A stretch of 61,961 nt of DNA from Pseudomonadota bacterium. GTDB taxonomy: Bacteria; Pseudomonadota; Gammaproteobacteria; Burkholderiales; Burkholderiaceae_C. Within the stretch, counting starts at the first letter, position 1; every line of letters starts with the position of its first letter. A program made the position numbers and the translations under genes. The DNA is taken from contig JAJZVU010000021.1 in assembly GCA_021845505.1 (NCBI GenBank), positions 1 through 61,961 of the forward strand. The letters are read 5' to 3'. The notes below the pieces were generated by a model. That model was not told the DNA's origin and did no database searches. It saw only the letters and a program-made list of their open reading frames with translations. Shown in pieces: positions 1 through 10,697 of the stretch.

Positions 1-1
1 C

Positions 2-949
2 GTGGCGGTCACTCCGGCGGCGCGGCAACTGGCGGCCCGCCTGGGCGTCGATGCGGCGCGGCTGCTCGGCAGCGGGCCCGGCGGCCGGGTGGTGCGCGCC
101 GACGTCGCCGCCGCCGCGATCGCGCGGCCGGCGGGCGACACGGCGGCATGGCAGGCGGGGATGGAGCGGCTGGACCTCGCCACCTCGGCAGGCGCGCTGC
201 ACGCGCTGCGCTGCGCTGCCGCCGCGGAGGGCCCGGCGCCGACGCTGGTGCTGCTGCACGGACTGTTCGGCGACCTCGACACCTGGGCCGGCACCATCGT
301 GTCGGCGCGCCGCGCGGGCCTCGGGGTGGTGGCGCTGGATCTGCCCGGACACGGGCGCAGCCAGGCCTCGGCGCGCAGCTTCGGCGAACTGGTCGACACC
401 GTCGCGCAGGCGCTGCCGGCGCTGGGCGACGGGCCGCTGGCGCTGGTCGGACATTCGCTGGGCGCGGCGCTGGCCACCCGGATCGCCGGCAGGCTGGGCC
501 AGCGGCTGCGCTCGCTGACCCTGTTCGCCCCGCTCGGCCTGGGAACCGAGATCAACCAGTCCTTTGTCGACGGCATGCTGCACGCGGCCAGCGACGAGGC
601 GCTGGCGCGCGAGGTGGGCAAGCTCACCGCGCAGCGCACCCTGCCTTCGGCGGGCTACCTGGGCGAACTGCGGCAACGCCTGGCAGCGCGCGGCGAAGCG
701 CTGGCGCAACTGTGCGCCTCGGTCAGCCGCCACGGCGTGCAGCAGATCGACGTGCTGCCCGAGTTGCAGGCGCTGGCGGCGCCGGTGAGCATCGTCCACG
801 GCCGCGACGACGAGATCATCGCCTGGCAGCACGCGCTGCGGGCGCCGGCGCGGGTGGCGCTGCACCTGGTGCCCGGGGTCGGGCACATGCCCCAGGTCGA
901 GGCGATGGCCGTGGCGTGGGAAGTGCTGCAGCGGGCTTTGCGCGCCTGA
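2..949 (+). CDS. acoC: Acetoin dehydrogenase E2 component (dihydrolipoyl acetyltransferase with alpha/beta-hydrolase domain), 3' part
   Basis: The window opens inside this gene; the GTG at base 2 is probably an internal codon because the lipoyl domain expected first is missing. Residues about 1-38 form a peripheral-subunit-binding domain (TPAARQLAARLGVD, then LLGSGPGGRVVRADV). The rest is an alpha/beta hydrolase fold: oxyanion region LLHGLFGD, nucleophile elbow GHSLG, late acid loop HGRDDEI and catalytic His in GVGHMPQ. This hydrolase-type C-terminus, in place of the usual 2-oxoacid-dehydrogenase catalytic domain, is typical of AcoC, which transfers the acetyl group from acetoin cleavage to CoA. 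A hydrolase-fused E2 of another acyl-cleaving complex cannot be excluded. No terminator was seen downstream. Confidence 0.85.
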   Translation: MAVTPAARQLAARLGVDAARLLGSGPGGRVVRADVAAAAIARPAGDTAAWQAGMERLDLATSAGALHALRCAAAAEGPAPTLVLLHGLFGDLDTWAGTIVSARRAGLGVVALDLPGHGRSQASARSFGELVDTVAQALPALGDGPLALVGHSLGAALATRIAGRLGQRLRSLTLFAPLGLGTEINQSFVDGMLHAASDEALAREVGKLTAQRTLPSAGYLGELRQRLAARGEALAQLCASVSRHGVQQIDVLPELQALAAPVSIVHGRDDEIIAWQHALRAPARVALHLVPGVGHMPQVEAMAVAWEVLQRALRA

Positions 950-987
950 GCTCCGGGGTGGGGTTGGGGTGGGGCTGGGGTGGCTTG

Positions 988-1001
988 TGGAAGCGTTTCC
1001 A
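988..1001. promoter_or_regulatory. Distal LacI-family operator
   Basis: TGGAAGCGTTTCCA is a near-perfect palindrome with central CG, the classic LacI/GalR-family operator form. The identical 14-mer recurs at 1164-1177 over the operon promoter, with centres 176 bp apart, far enough for repression by looping. A further imperfect half-site pair (GGAGCGCTTCC) abuts it at 1003-1013. No lacI-family gene lies in the window. Confidence 0.7.
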
Positions 1002-1133
1002 TGGAGCGCTTCCGGCGGATGCCGCGGGCCGGCGATCGGTCGCCGCGGCATCCGGTGACTCTCCGATATCCTGAAACAAAAATCACCAAAATCAAAGGTC
1101 TATCCAGACCTCTGGGGGTAGGCGCAAACCCGC

Positions 1134-1162
1134 TTGACAGCTTCGCGCGCCGGCCCTACGGT
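1134..1162 (+). promoter_or_regulatory. Sigma-70-type promoter of the transporter/dehydrogenase operon
   Basis: A perfect -35 box TTGACA (1134-1139) is followed after 17 bp by TACGGT (1157-1162) as the -10 box. An A-rich stretch at about 1075-1105 could act as an UP element. The LacI-type operator at 1164-1177 begins immediately after the -10 box and so would cover the transcription start, consistent with simple repression. Confidence 0.7.
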
Positions 1163-1163
1163 A

Positions 1164-1177
1164 TGGAAGCGTTTCCA
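1164..1177. promoter_or_regulatory. Proximal LacI-family operator
   Basis: Same 14-mer TGGAAGCGTTTCCA as at 988-1001, here flanked to give the 16-mer ATGGAAGCGTTTCCAT. It lies directly downstream of the -10 box of the promoter at 1134-1162. Inference: an unlinked LacI-family repressor represses the operon until its sugar-like or polyol ligand is present. Confidence 0.75.
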
Positions 1178-1257
1178 TGATGGAACGCGCGGAAGTTGCG
1201 CGACACGATCGGCGCGCAACCCCGCCGAACAGGGCCACAGCCCGAGGAGACAACGAC

Positions 1258-1299
1258 ATGCAGGTTTCGCCGGCGCGTCCCCGGAGGACGCAGCGATGA
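1258..1299 (+). CDS. Putative 13-residue leader peptide, coupled to the first permease
   Basis: ATG at 1258 has its own purine-rich site GAGGAG nine bases upstream and reads MQVSPARPRRTQR before TGA at 1297-1299. That stop overlaps the permease start in an ATGA (1296-1299). The permease Shine-Dalgarno GGAGG (1283-1287) lies inside the leader ORF. This is the layout of a translationally coupled leader, perhaps a regulatory one rich in Arg and Pro codons. There is no evidence that the peptide is stable or functional. Confidence 0.4.
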   Translation: MQVSPARPRRTQR

Positions 1300-2141
1300 C
1301 CCCGATGCCCGCGGCCGGTGCGCCCGGCACGGCAGGCTCGCGCGCCGCCGCGGCGCGCCCGCTGCGTCTGCCGCGGCTGCCCAGGCGCCTGGTGTGGACG
1401 GTGTTCTCGCTTTCGGTGCTGGGGCTGGCCTGGGTGCTGACCACCTGGGTGTGGAAGCTGGTCAGCCCGGGGCGCTTTCCGTCGCCGGTCGATGTCTACG
1501 ACGCGGCGCGGCAGCTGTCCAGCGGCCATGGCTACGCCGGCGGCACGCTGTCGGCGCATGTGTGGCAGAGCAGCAAACTGGTGCTCACCGGCTTCGCGGT
1601 CGCGTCGGCCTTCGGCGTTCCGCTCGGCCTGCTGATGGGCTGGAGCCGGCGCGCCGAGGCGCTGCTCAACCCGACCTTCCTGCTGATCCGGCCGATCCCT
1701 CCGCTGGCCTGGATTCCGCTGGCCATCCTGTGGTTCGGCCTGGGCAACGGCGCCAAGGTGTTCGTGATCTTCTTCGCCGCCTTCGTCCCCGCGGTGATCA
1801 ATGCCTACACCGGCGTACGGGGCATCGACCGCACGCTGGTCGCCGCCGCGCGGGTGCACGGCGCGTCGACCCGCCAGCTGGTCGCCGCGGTGCTGGTGCC
1901 CGGTGCCCTGCCGAGCATTTTCACCGGGCTGCGGCTGGCGCTGCAGGCTTCGTGGACGACCCTGGTCGCCGCCGAACTGGTGGGCGCGCTGCTCGGGCTC
2001 GGGCATGTGCTGGTGATCGCGTCGCTGGACATCTACCCGGGAATGATCCTGTACGCGATGATCTGGGTGGGCATCATGGGCGCGCTGATGACCGCGGCGC
2101 TGGGCTGGCTGGAACGCAAGGTGATGCCATGGCGCAATTGA
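1296..2141 (+). CDS. ABC transporter permease, NitT/TauT (SsuC/TauC) family
   Basis: The 281-aa inner-membrane protein belongs to the BPD_transp_1 class. After a Pro/Ala-rich N-tail come hydrophobic segments at roughly 36-56, 95-115, 135-175, 200-225 and 245-270. The EAA-type loop is visible as INAYTGVRGIDRTLVAAARV, followed by LVPGALPSIFTGLRLAL, typical of SsuC/TauC/NrtB. Start at 1296 is chosen from GGAGG eight bases upstream; longer in-frame extensions read back through the operator and promoter. It is the first of two non-identical permeases and overlaps the second by 13 bp, suggesting a heterodimeric channel. The family imports sulfonates, taurine, nitrate, cyanate or related small anions; the substrate here is inferred from downstream genes. 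Confidence 0.88.
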   Translation: MTPMPAAGAPGTAGSRAAAARPLRLPRLPRRLVWTVFSLSVLGLAWVLTTWVWKLVSPGRFPSPVDVYDAARQLSSGHGYAGGTLSAHVWQSSKLVLTGFAVASAFGVPLGLLMGWSRRAEALLNPTFLLIRPIPPLAWIPLAILWFGLGNGAKVFVIFFAAFVPAVINAYTGVRGIDRTLVAAARVHGASTRQLVAAVLVPGALPSIFTGLRLALQASWTTLVAAELVGALLGLGHVLVIASLDIYPGMILYAMIWVGIMGALMTAALGWLERKVMPWRN

Positions 2142-2920
2142 GCGCAGCGCCTTCGCGCAACGAACTGCGCCTGTTGTCCGCGGCGGGCTTCGTCGGCTTC
2201 TTCGGCATCTGGTGGGCGGTGGCCGCCAGCGGGCTGCTGCCCACGCGGGTGCTGCCCGAGCCGCAGACCGTGCTCGGCAGCATGGCGCACCTGCTGAACC
2301 ACCCGTACGCCGGCAGCACGCTGCTCGGCCATGCGCTGGCCAGCATCGAGCGCTTCCTGCTGGGCTTCGCGCTGGCCGCGCTGATCGGAATTCCCCTCGG
2401 TCTGCTGATGGGCTGGTACCGCTGGCTGGACGATTTCATCACCCCGCTGTTCGAGATGCTGCGCTTTGTCGCTCCGATCGCCTGGGTGCCTTTCGCCGCG
2501 CTGTGGTTCGGCACCGGAATCGGCGGCCCGATCCTGATCATTTTCAGCGGCGCGTTCCCGCCGTGCCTGATCAACGCCTACCGCGGCGCTCGCCAGGTCG
2601 ACCGCGTGCTGGTGGAGGCGGCGCAGACCCTGGGCGCGGGCGGTGCGCGGGTGATCGCCCAGGTGCTGGTGCCGGCGGCGCTGCCGTCGATCGTCGCCGG
2701 GCTGCGGGTGAGCGCGGGCCTGGGCTGGCAGTCGCTGGTGGGCGCCGAACTGATCGTGGTTTCCAGCGGCCTGGGCTACCTGATGGTGCAGGCGCAGGCG
2801 ACCTTGCGCACCCCGGTGGTGATGGCCTCGATGGTGGCCATCGGCCTGATCGGCATGGTGCTGGACGTGTTGTTGCGCAGCCTGGAGCGCACGGTGCGCC
2901 AGGGTTGGGGAGAGAACTGA
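2129..2920 (+). CDS. ABC transporter permease, NitT/TauT family (second subunit)
   Basis: A 263-aa permease related to the preceding one. It has a first membrane segment at about 13-31 (AAGFVGFFGIWWAVAASGLL), the conserved PLGLLMGWYRWLDDF and PIAWVPFAALWFGTG regions and the EAA-loop equivalent INAYRGARQVDRVLVEAAQ. ATG at 2129 lies within the end of the first permease gene, so translation is probably coupled. Its stop overlaps the ATPase start (TGATG at 2918-2922). Together the two permeases would form the membrane channel of a single importer. Confidence 0.88.
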   Translation: MAQLSAAPSRNELRLLSAAGFVGFFGIWWAVAASGLLPTRVLPEPQTVLGSMAHLLNHPYAGSTLLGHALASIERFLLGFALAALIGIPLGLLMGWYRWLDDFITPLFEMLRFVAPIAWVPFAALWFGTGIGGPILIIFSGAFPPCLINAYRGARQVDRVLVEAAQTLGAGGARVIAQVLVPAALPSIVAGLRVSAGLGWQSLVGAELIVVSSGLGYLMVQAQATLRTPVVMASMVAIGLIGMVLDVLLRSLERTVRQGWGEN

Positions 2921-3771
2921 TGGAAATGACCGCGCAGGCCCGGCCTGCCACCGCCGCCGCCGCGAATCCGGTGAGCATCGAATTCCGCGACATCTGCAAG
3001 ACCTTCCGCCGCGGCCGCGAGGAGGTGCTGGCGCTCGACGGCATCCGCCTGGAGGTGAGGGAAAAGGAGTTCGTGGCCATCGTCGGCCCCTCGGGCTGCG
3101 GCAAGACCACGCTGATGCGCATGGCGGCCGGGCTGGAGTTCCCGACCTCGGGCAGCGTGCTGGTGCAGGGCCAGCCGGTGCGCGGGCCGTCGCCGCAGCG
3201 AGCGGTGGTGTTCCAGCAGTTCGCGCTGTTTCCCTGGAAGACCGTGGAGGAGAACATCGCGTTCGGCCTGCGCTGCACCGGCGTTGCGGCGTCGCGCCGG
3301 CGCGACGTGGTCGCGCGCTACATCGAACTGATGGGGCTGCAGGGTCATGAAAGCGCCTACCCCCAGCAGCTCTCGGGGGGCATGCAGCAGCGCGTGGCCA
3401 TCGCCCGCAGCTACGCGCTCGATCCCCAGGTGCTGCTGATGGACGAGCCCTTCGGCGCGCTGGACGCGCAGACGCGGGTGGTGATGCAGGAAGAGTTGAT
3501 CCGGCTGTGCCGCGCCAACCCGCGTACCGTGCTGTTCATCACCCACAGCGTGGAGGAAGCGGTCTACCTGGCCGACCGCGTGGTCGTGCTCGGGCGACGC
3601 CCCGGGCGCATCCGCGAGGTGCTGGACATCGCCTCGGTGCGCCGCGAGCACCAGTGGGAAGGCTACGAGCACATCGAGGAAGTGATGGACCTGGAGTCCT
3701 TCGTCAAGCTGCGCACCCGCATCTGGAGACTGCTGCGCGAGCAGCATGTCGAGAAGGAACTCGACGACTGA
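2920..3771 (+). CDS. ABC transporter ATP-binding protein, NitT/TauT (SsuB/TauB) family
   Basis: A 283-aa cytoplasmic ATPase with Walker A GPSGCGKTT, Q-loop VVFQQFALFPWKTV, signature LSGGMQQR, Walker B VLLMDEPFGALD and H-loop FITHS. The order VFQQFALFPWKTVEENIAFGL is the hallmark of SsuB/TauB/NrtD-type subunits. The N-terminal 20 residues are Ala-rich and lie outside the fold. ATG at 2920 overlaps the preceding stop. The C-terminal 45 residues (VRREHQWEGYEHIEEVMDLE) form a family-typical helical tail. It energises the two-permease channel encoded just upstream. Confidence 0.92.
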   Translation: MEMTAQARPATAAAANPVSIEFRDICKTFRRGREEVLALDGIRLEVREKEFVAIVGPSGCGKTTLMRMAAGLEFPTSGSVLVQGQPVRGPSPQRAVVFQQFALFPWKTVEENIAFGLRCTGVAASRRRDVVARYIELMGLQGHESAYPQQLSGGMQQRVAIARSYALDPQVLLMDEPFGALDAQTRVVMQEELIRLCRANPRTVLFITHSVEEAVYLADRVVVLGRRPGRIREVLDIASVRREHQWEGYEHIEEVMDLESFVKLRTRIWRLLREQHVEKELDD

Positions 3772-3854
3772 ATCCCGCAGCGCCCGCCAGCGCGCGGGCG
3801 TCGCGTTGTCTTGCCTGCCCGGAGGCCATCCGGGCCCACCTGGAGGAGACCGTA

Positions 3855-6222
<2,368 letters not shown>

Positions 6223-6225
6223 GCC

Positions 6226-6996
6226 ATGCCGGATATCGCGAGTCTGTTCGACCTGCACGGCAAGGTGGCGCTGGTCACCGGCGGCAGTTCGGGCATCGGC
6301 CTGGGCATGGCGCAGGCGCTGGCCGGCGCCGGCGCCGCGGTGGTGCTGGTGGCGCGGCGGGCCGACGCCTTGCGCGAGGGCGCGCGCACCATCGAGCAGG
6401 CCGGCGGGAGCGCGGCCTGGGTGGCGGCCGACGTCAGCGACCGCGAGGGCCTGCCGGAGCTGGCGCGGCGCGCCACCGAGTGCTTCGGCGCGCCGCAGAT
6501 CCTGGTCAACGCAGCCGGAATCAACCTGCGCGAGCCGGCCGCGGCCGTCAGCGCGCAGAGCTGGGATGCCCAGGTGCTGCTCAACCTGGGCATTCCCTTC
6601 TTCCTGGCGCGCGAACTGGTCGGGCCGATGATCCAGGCGCGCTGGGGGCGCATCATCAACATCGCCTCGCTGCAGTCCTATCGCGCCTTTCCCGACAGCG
6701 CCCCCTACGGCGCCTCCAAGGGCGGGGTGGTGCAGCTGACGCGGGCGATGGCCGAGGCGTGGTCGCCGCATGGCGTGACCTGCAACGCCATCGGCCCGGG
6801 CTTCTTTCCCACCGCGCTGACCGCGCCGGTGTACAACGATCCGGCGCGCATCCAGGCGCTGGCGCGCGGCACCATGATGGGCCGCAACGGCGAAATGGAG
6901 GATCTGCACGGGGCCACGGTGTTCCTGGCCTCGCAGGCCTCGGCCTACATCACCGGGCAGACGCTGTTCGTCGACGGGGGCTACACGGCCAAGTGA
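6226..6996 (+). CDS. SDR-family NAD(P)-dependent dehydrogenase (HpsO/HpsP-like role)
   Basis: A 256-aa classical short-chain dehydrogenase: cofactor motif TGGSSGIGLGM, NAAGIN as the NNAG-equivalent, catalytic Ser in NIASLQSYRAF, the YGASK active site (Tyr-x-x-x-Lys) and IGPGFFPT after beta-6. It ends with a typical ITGQTLFVDGGYT C-terminus. Only three bases separate it from hpsN. In the known dihydroxypropanesulfonate pathway two accessory dehydrogenases interconvert the C2 stereochemistry so that HpsN can act; this gene and the next are candidates. A generic polyol or gluconate-type 5-dehydrogenase role is the main alternative. Confidence 0.8.
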   Translation: MPDIASLFDLHGKVALVTGGSSGIGLGMAQALAGAGAAVVLVARRADALREGARTIEQAGGSAAWVAADVSDREGLPELARRATECFGAPQILVNAAGINLREPAAAVSAQSWDAQVLLNLGIPFFLARELVGPMIQARWGRIINIASLQSYRAFPDSAPYGASKGGVVQLTRAMAEAWSPHGVTCNAIGPGFFPTALTAPVYNDPARIQALARGTMMGRNGEMEDLHGATVFLASQASAYITGQTLFVDGGYTAK

Positions 6997-7006
6997 GGGA
7001 GCAACC

Positions 7007-7990
7007 ATGAAAGCGCTGGTCTACGCGGGCGATCGCCTGATGAGTTACCGCGACGAGCCCGAGCCGGCGCCGTCGCCGGGCGATGCGCTGCTGCGCGTCG
7101 ATGCCGCCGGGATCTGCGGCTCGGACATGCACGCCTACCACGGCCACGATCCGCGGCGCGTGCCGCCGATGATCCTCGGCCACGAACTGGTGGGCACCAT
7201 CCTCGAGGGGGCGCAAAGCGGCATGAGGGTGACGGCCAATCCGCTGATCACCTGCGGCTGGTGCGACTATTGCGTGCGCGGCAGGCAGAACCTGTGCAGC
7301 AACCGGACGATGATCGGCATGACCCGGCCCGGCGCCTTCGCCGAGCGCATCGCGATCCCGCGCGCCAGCCTGATCGAAATCCCGCAGGACATGAGCGTGC
7401 GCGCCGCCGCGCTGACCGAGCCGGCGGCCACCGCGCTGCACGCGCTGGACCTGAGCACCCGCGCGCTGGCGATTCCGCTGCCGCAGGCGCGGGTGCGGGT
7501 GATCGGCGCCGGAGCGGTGGGACTGCTGGCCGGGCTGCTGGCGCGCTCCTACGGCTGCATCGGGCTGTCGATCGCCGAGACCAACCCGTTGCGCCGCGAA
7601 GCGGCCACTCGCGCCGGCCTGCACGCGGTCGACCCGCTGGCCGAGGAGGCGCGCGATGCCTTCGACCTGGTGATCGACGCGGTCGGCAGTCGCCACACCC
7701 GCAACGCCGCGCTGCAGGGCCTGCGCCCCGGCGGGGTGTTCATGCACGTGGGGTTGCAGGACTGGGCCAGCGAAATCGACATGCGCAAGCTGACGCTGGC
7801 CGAGATCACGCTGCTGGGCACCTACACCTACACCATCGCCGACCTGCGCGCCACCGTGAGCGCGCTGCACGCCGGGGTGTTCGGCGACCTGGCGTGGGTC
7901 GAGGAGCGCAGCCTGAGCGAGGGCGCGGCGGCCTTCGCCGACCTCGACCAGGGGCGCAGCGCGGCGGCGAAGATCCTGCTGCGGCCCTGA
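7007..7990 (+). CDS. Zinc-dependent medium-chain alcohol dehydrogenase (sorbitol/threonine dehydrogenase type)
   Basis: A 327-aa MDR enzyme. Catalytic zinc ligands are visible as GICGSD and GHE (LGHELVG). Structural-zinc cysteines lie in ITCGWCDYCVRGRQNLC. The Rossmann motif is VIGAGAVGLLAG. The protein is slightly shorter than usual (family about 340-350 aa). GAGG seven bases upstream of ATG 7007 fixes the start. It is the last gene of the operon. Together with the SDR it probably oxidises and reduces C2 of the imported polyol sulfonate. Two copies of CCCTGAGCCTGCGA lie in tandem at 7985-8012, over and just after the stop codon. Confidence 0.85.
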   Translation: MKALVYAGDRLMSYRDEPEPAPSPGDALLRVDAAGICGSDMHAYHGHDPRRVPPMILGHELVGTILEGAQSGMRVTANPLITCGWCDYCVRGRQNLCSNRTMIGMTRPGAFAERIAIPRASLIEIPQDMSVRAAALTEPAATALHALDLSTRALAIPLPQARVRVIGAGAVGLLAGLLARSYGCIGLSIAETNPLRREAATRAGLHAVDPLAEEARDAFDLVIDAVGSRHTRNAALQGLRPGGVFMHVGLQDWASEIDMRKLTLAEITLLGTYTYTIADLRATVSALHAGVFGDLAWVEERSLSEGAAAFADLDQGRSAAAKILLRP

Positions 7991-8028
7991 GCCTGCGACC
8001 CTGAGCCTGCGACCGCCGCCGGCGCGGC

Positions 8029-9408
8029 TCAGCACTCGATGATGTGCACCGCCAGCCCGCCGCGCGAGGTTTCCTTGTACTTGCTGCGCATGTCGGCGCC
8101 GGTGTCGCGCATGGTCTGGATCACCTGGTCGAGCGAAACCAGGTGATGGCCGCTGCCGCGCAACGCCATGCGCGCGGCGTTGATGGCCTGCACCGCCCCC
8201 ATCGCGTTGCGCTCGATGCAGGGGATCTGCACCAGGCCGCCGACCGGGTCGCAGGTCAGTCCGAGGTGATGCTCCATGCCGATCTCGGCGGCGTTCTCGA
8301 CTTGCGGCGGGCTGCCGCCGAGCACCGCGCACAGCCCGGCGGCTGCCATGCTGCAGGCCACCCCGACCTCGCCCTGGCAGCCGACCTCGGCCCCGGAGAT
8401 CGACGCGTTCTCCTTGTAGAGCATGCCGATCGCGCCGGCGGTGAGCAGGAAGTCGACGATCCCGGTGTCGTCCGCCCCGGCGCACAGCCGGGCGTAGTAA
8501 TGCAGCACCGCCGGCACGATTCCTGCGGCGCCGTTGGTCGGCGCGGTGACCACGCGCTCGCCGCAGGCGTTCTGCTCGTTGACCGCCAGCGCCCACAGGT
8601 TGACCCAGTCGAGTGCGCGCAGCGGATCGGCGGGCGACGCCGCGCCGCCCAGCAGCGCCTGCGCCAGCGCCGGCGCGCGCCGCTGCACGTGGAAGCCTCC
8701 GGGCAACTCGCCTTCGGCTGCGGCGCAGCCGCGTTCCACGCACTGCTGCATGACCTGCCAGATGGCCAGCAGCCCGCGGTCGATCTGCGCGTCGGCGCGC
8801 CAGCCGCGCTCGTTGATGCGCACCACGTCGGCCACCGAGCAGCGCAGGCGCCGGCACAGCGCGAGCAGCTCGGCCGCGCTGTGGAAGGGCAGCGGCAATT
8901 CGGCGGCCGGCGCCGGCGCAGCGCCGGCGGCCAGCGTCGCGGCGTCGACGACGAAGCCGCCGCCGACCGAATACGACTCGTGCTGCAGCAGCGGCTGGCC
9001 GGCCGCGTCGAAGGCGGCGAAGCGCATGCCGTTGGGATGCAGCGGCAGCGCCCTGCCGGGCTCGAACACCAGGTCCTTGCGCGGGTCGAAGGCCACCGCG
9101 TGGAGCCCCAGCAGCGGCAGGCTGCCGGTGTCGCGCAGCGCCTGCAGCCGCGGCGCGATGGTGTCGATGTCGACGCTTTCGGGCTGCTCGCCGAGCAGCC
9201 CGAGCAGCACCGCGCGGTCGCTGCCGTGGCCGCGCCCGGTGGCCGACAGCGAGCCGTAGAGCTGACAGCGCACCCGCCCGGTGCGCTCGAGCAGGCCCTG
9301 GCGTTGCAGGTCCAGCGCGAAGGCGCGCGCCGCGCGCATCGGCCCCACGGTGTGCGAACTCGAAGGCCCGATGCCTATGCGGAACAGGTCGAATACCGAG
9401 ACAGCCAT
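8029..9408 (-). CDS. sdaA: L-serine ammonia-lyase (single-chain, iron-sulfur)
   Basis: A 459-aa L-serine dehydratase that converts serine to pyruvate and ammonia. The N-terminal beta domain begins [20 protein letters not shown], the family signature. The C-terminal alpha domain carries the [4Fe-4S] cysteine region [16 protein letters not shown] and [18 protein letters not shown]. Length matches bacterial SdaA/SdaB (about 455-460 aa). ATG at 9408 was chosen because the conserved family start is there; the frame stays open far upstream only because of high G+C. It faces the preceding operon and lies downstream of ltaE on the same strand. A GCCTTGCCC/GGGCAAGGC hairpin (9464-9494) lies between the two but has no U tract. 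Confidence 0.95.
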   Translation of the reverse strand: MAVSVFDLFRIGIGPSSSHTVGPMRAARAFALDLQRQGLLERTGRVRCQLYGSLSATGRGHGSDRAVLLGLLGEQPESVDIDTIAPRLQALRDTGSLPLLGLHAVAFDPRKDLVFEPGRALPLHPNGMRFAAFDAAGQPLLQHESYSVGGGFVVDAATLAAGAAPAPAAELPLPFHSAAELLALCRRLRCSVADVVRINERGWRADAQIDRGLLAIWQVMQQCVERGCAAAEGELPGGFHVQRRAPALAQALLGGAASPADPLRALDWVNLWALAVNEQNACGERVVTAPTNGAAGIVPAVLHYYARLCAGADDTGIVDFLLTAGAIGMLYKENASISGAEVGCQGEVGVACSMAAAGLCAVLGGSPPQVENAAEIGMEHHLGLTCDPVGGLVQIPCIERNAMGAVQAINAARMALRGSGHHLVSLDQVIQTMRDTGADMRSKYKETSRGGLAVHIIEC

Positions 9409-9497
9409 CGCGTCCTCCGCTGCAGCTTGCGGCAACGATACCAGAGGCGCGCGGCCGGGCGGTGCCTTGCCCTTGCCCGACGCGGGGGCAAGGCGCT

Positions 9498-10598
9498 TCA
9501 GGCGGCCTGCGCGCAGGCCGTGGCCAGGTCCGCCGCGAAGGCGTCGACGGTCTGCTCGGTGGTGTCCCAGGCGCACATCAGGCGGCAGCCGCCGCCGGCG
9601 ATGAACTCGTAGAAGTTCCAGCCCAGCGCGTGCATCGAGTCGATCGCGCGCCGCGGCAGCTGGGCGAACACCGCGTTGGCCTGCGGCTCGTGCAGCACCT
9701 GCACGCCGGGCAGCTCGCGGATCGCCCGGAACAGCCGCTGCGCCATCGCGTTGGCGTGGCGGGCGTTGCGCAGCCAGTTGTCGTCCTCCAGCATGCCGAC
9801 CCAGGGCGCCGAGATGAAGCGCATCTTCGACGCCAGCTGGCCGGCCTGCTTGACCCGCCATGCGAAGTCCTGCGACATGTCGCGGTCGAAGAACACCACC
9901 GCCTCGCCGACCGGCAGGCCGTTCTTGGTGCCGCCGAAGCACAGCACGTCGACCCCGGCGCGCCAGGTGATCTCCGACGGATGCACCCCCAGCGCCGCGA
10001 CCGCGTTGGCGAAGCGCGCGCCGTCCATGTGCAGCTTCAGGTGGCGGCGCTTGGCGATCGCGGCGATCGCCCGCACTTCCTCGACGCTGTACAGGGTGCC
10101 GAGCTCGGTGGCCTGGGTCAGCGACACCACCTTGGGCTTGGGGTAGTGGATGTCGTTGCGCCGGGTCACCATGTGCTCGATGGCGTCGGGAGTGAGCTTG
10201 CCCAGGCGGGCCGCCGGGCTTTCGTTCTCGCCGACCAGCAGCTTGGAGCCGTTGGAGAAGAACTCGGGGCCGCCGCACTCGTCGGTCTCGACATGCGCGA
10301 CCGGCGAGCACAGCACGCTGTGGTAGCTCTGGCACATCGACGCCAGCGCCAGCGAGTTGGCGGCGGTGCCGTTGAACACGAAGTACACGTCGCAGTCGGT
10401 CTGGAACATCTCGCGCAGCATGTCGCTGGCGCGCTGGGTCCATTCGTCGTTGCCGTAGGCGGGCTGGTGGCCGCTGGCGTTGGCGTCGAGCAGCGATTGC
10501 AGCGCGGGCGGGCAGATGCCGGCCAGGTTGTCGCTGGCGAACTGCTGGCGCGCGGCTTGCGGCTGCGCGCCCGGGTTGGCGGGAGGGCTGGTGGTCAT
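9498..10598 (-). CDS. ltaE: Low-specificity L-threonine aldolase
   Basis: A 366-aa PLP enzyme that cleaves threonine or allo-threonine to glycine and acetaldehyde. Recognisable blocks are [14 protein letters not shown] at the N-terminus, [38 protein letters not shown] (PLP-ring Asp/Arg) and the Schiff-base lysine in [11 protein letters not shown] at 10598 is preferred over a longer frame beginning at 10637, whose extra residues are a low-complexity Arg/Pro tract. The gene reads toward sdaA with an 89-bp gap. Glycine/serine/threonine breakdown links the two, though separate transcription is possible. Confidence 0.93.
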   Translation of the reverse strand: MTTSPPANPGAQPQAARQQFASDNLAGICPPALQSLLDANASGHQPAYGNDEWTQRASDMLREMFQTDCDVYFVFNGTAANSLALASMCQSYHSVLCSPVAHVETDECGGPEFFSNGSKLLVGENESPAARLGKLTPDAIEHMVTRRNDIHYPKPKVVSLTQATELGTLYSVEEVRAIAAIAKRRHLKLHMDGARFANAVAALGVHPSEITWRAGVDVLCFGGTKNGLPVGEAVVFFDRDMSQDFAWRVKQAGQLASKMRFISAPWVGMLEDDNWLRNARHANAMAQRLFRAIRELPGVQVLHEPQANAVFAQLPRRAIDSMHALGWNFYEFIAGGGCRLMCAWDTTEQTVDAFAADLATACAQAA

Positions 10599-10697
10599 CG
10601 CGGGGGTTCGGGGGCGCCGCGGCGTGGCGCGCGGCAAAGCTGCATTCTCGCCGGGTTGCGCCGGCGGCGCCAGGCGCCGCCGGCCGGCGCAGCGTCT

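Noticed and set aside
9464-9494. Hairpin GCCTTGCCC / GGGCAAGGC between ltaE and sdaA as a terminator
   Set aside because: No U tract follows in the direction of ltaE transcription, so a rho-independent terminator is not supported. It may be a transcript-stability hairpin at most.
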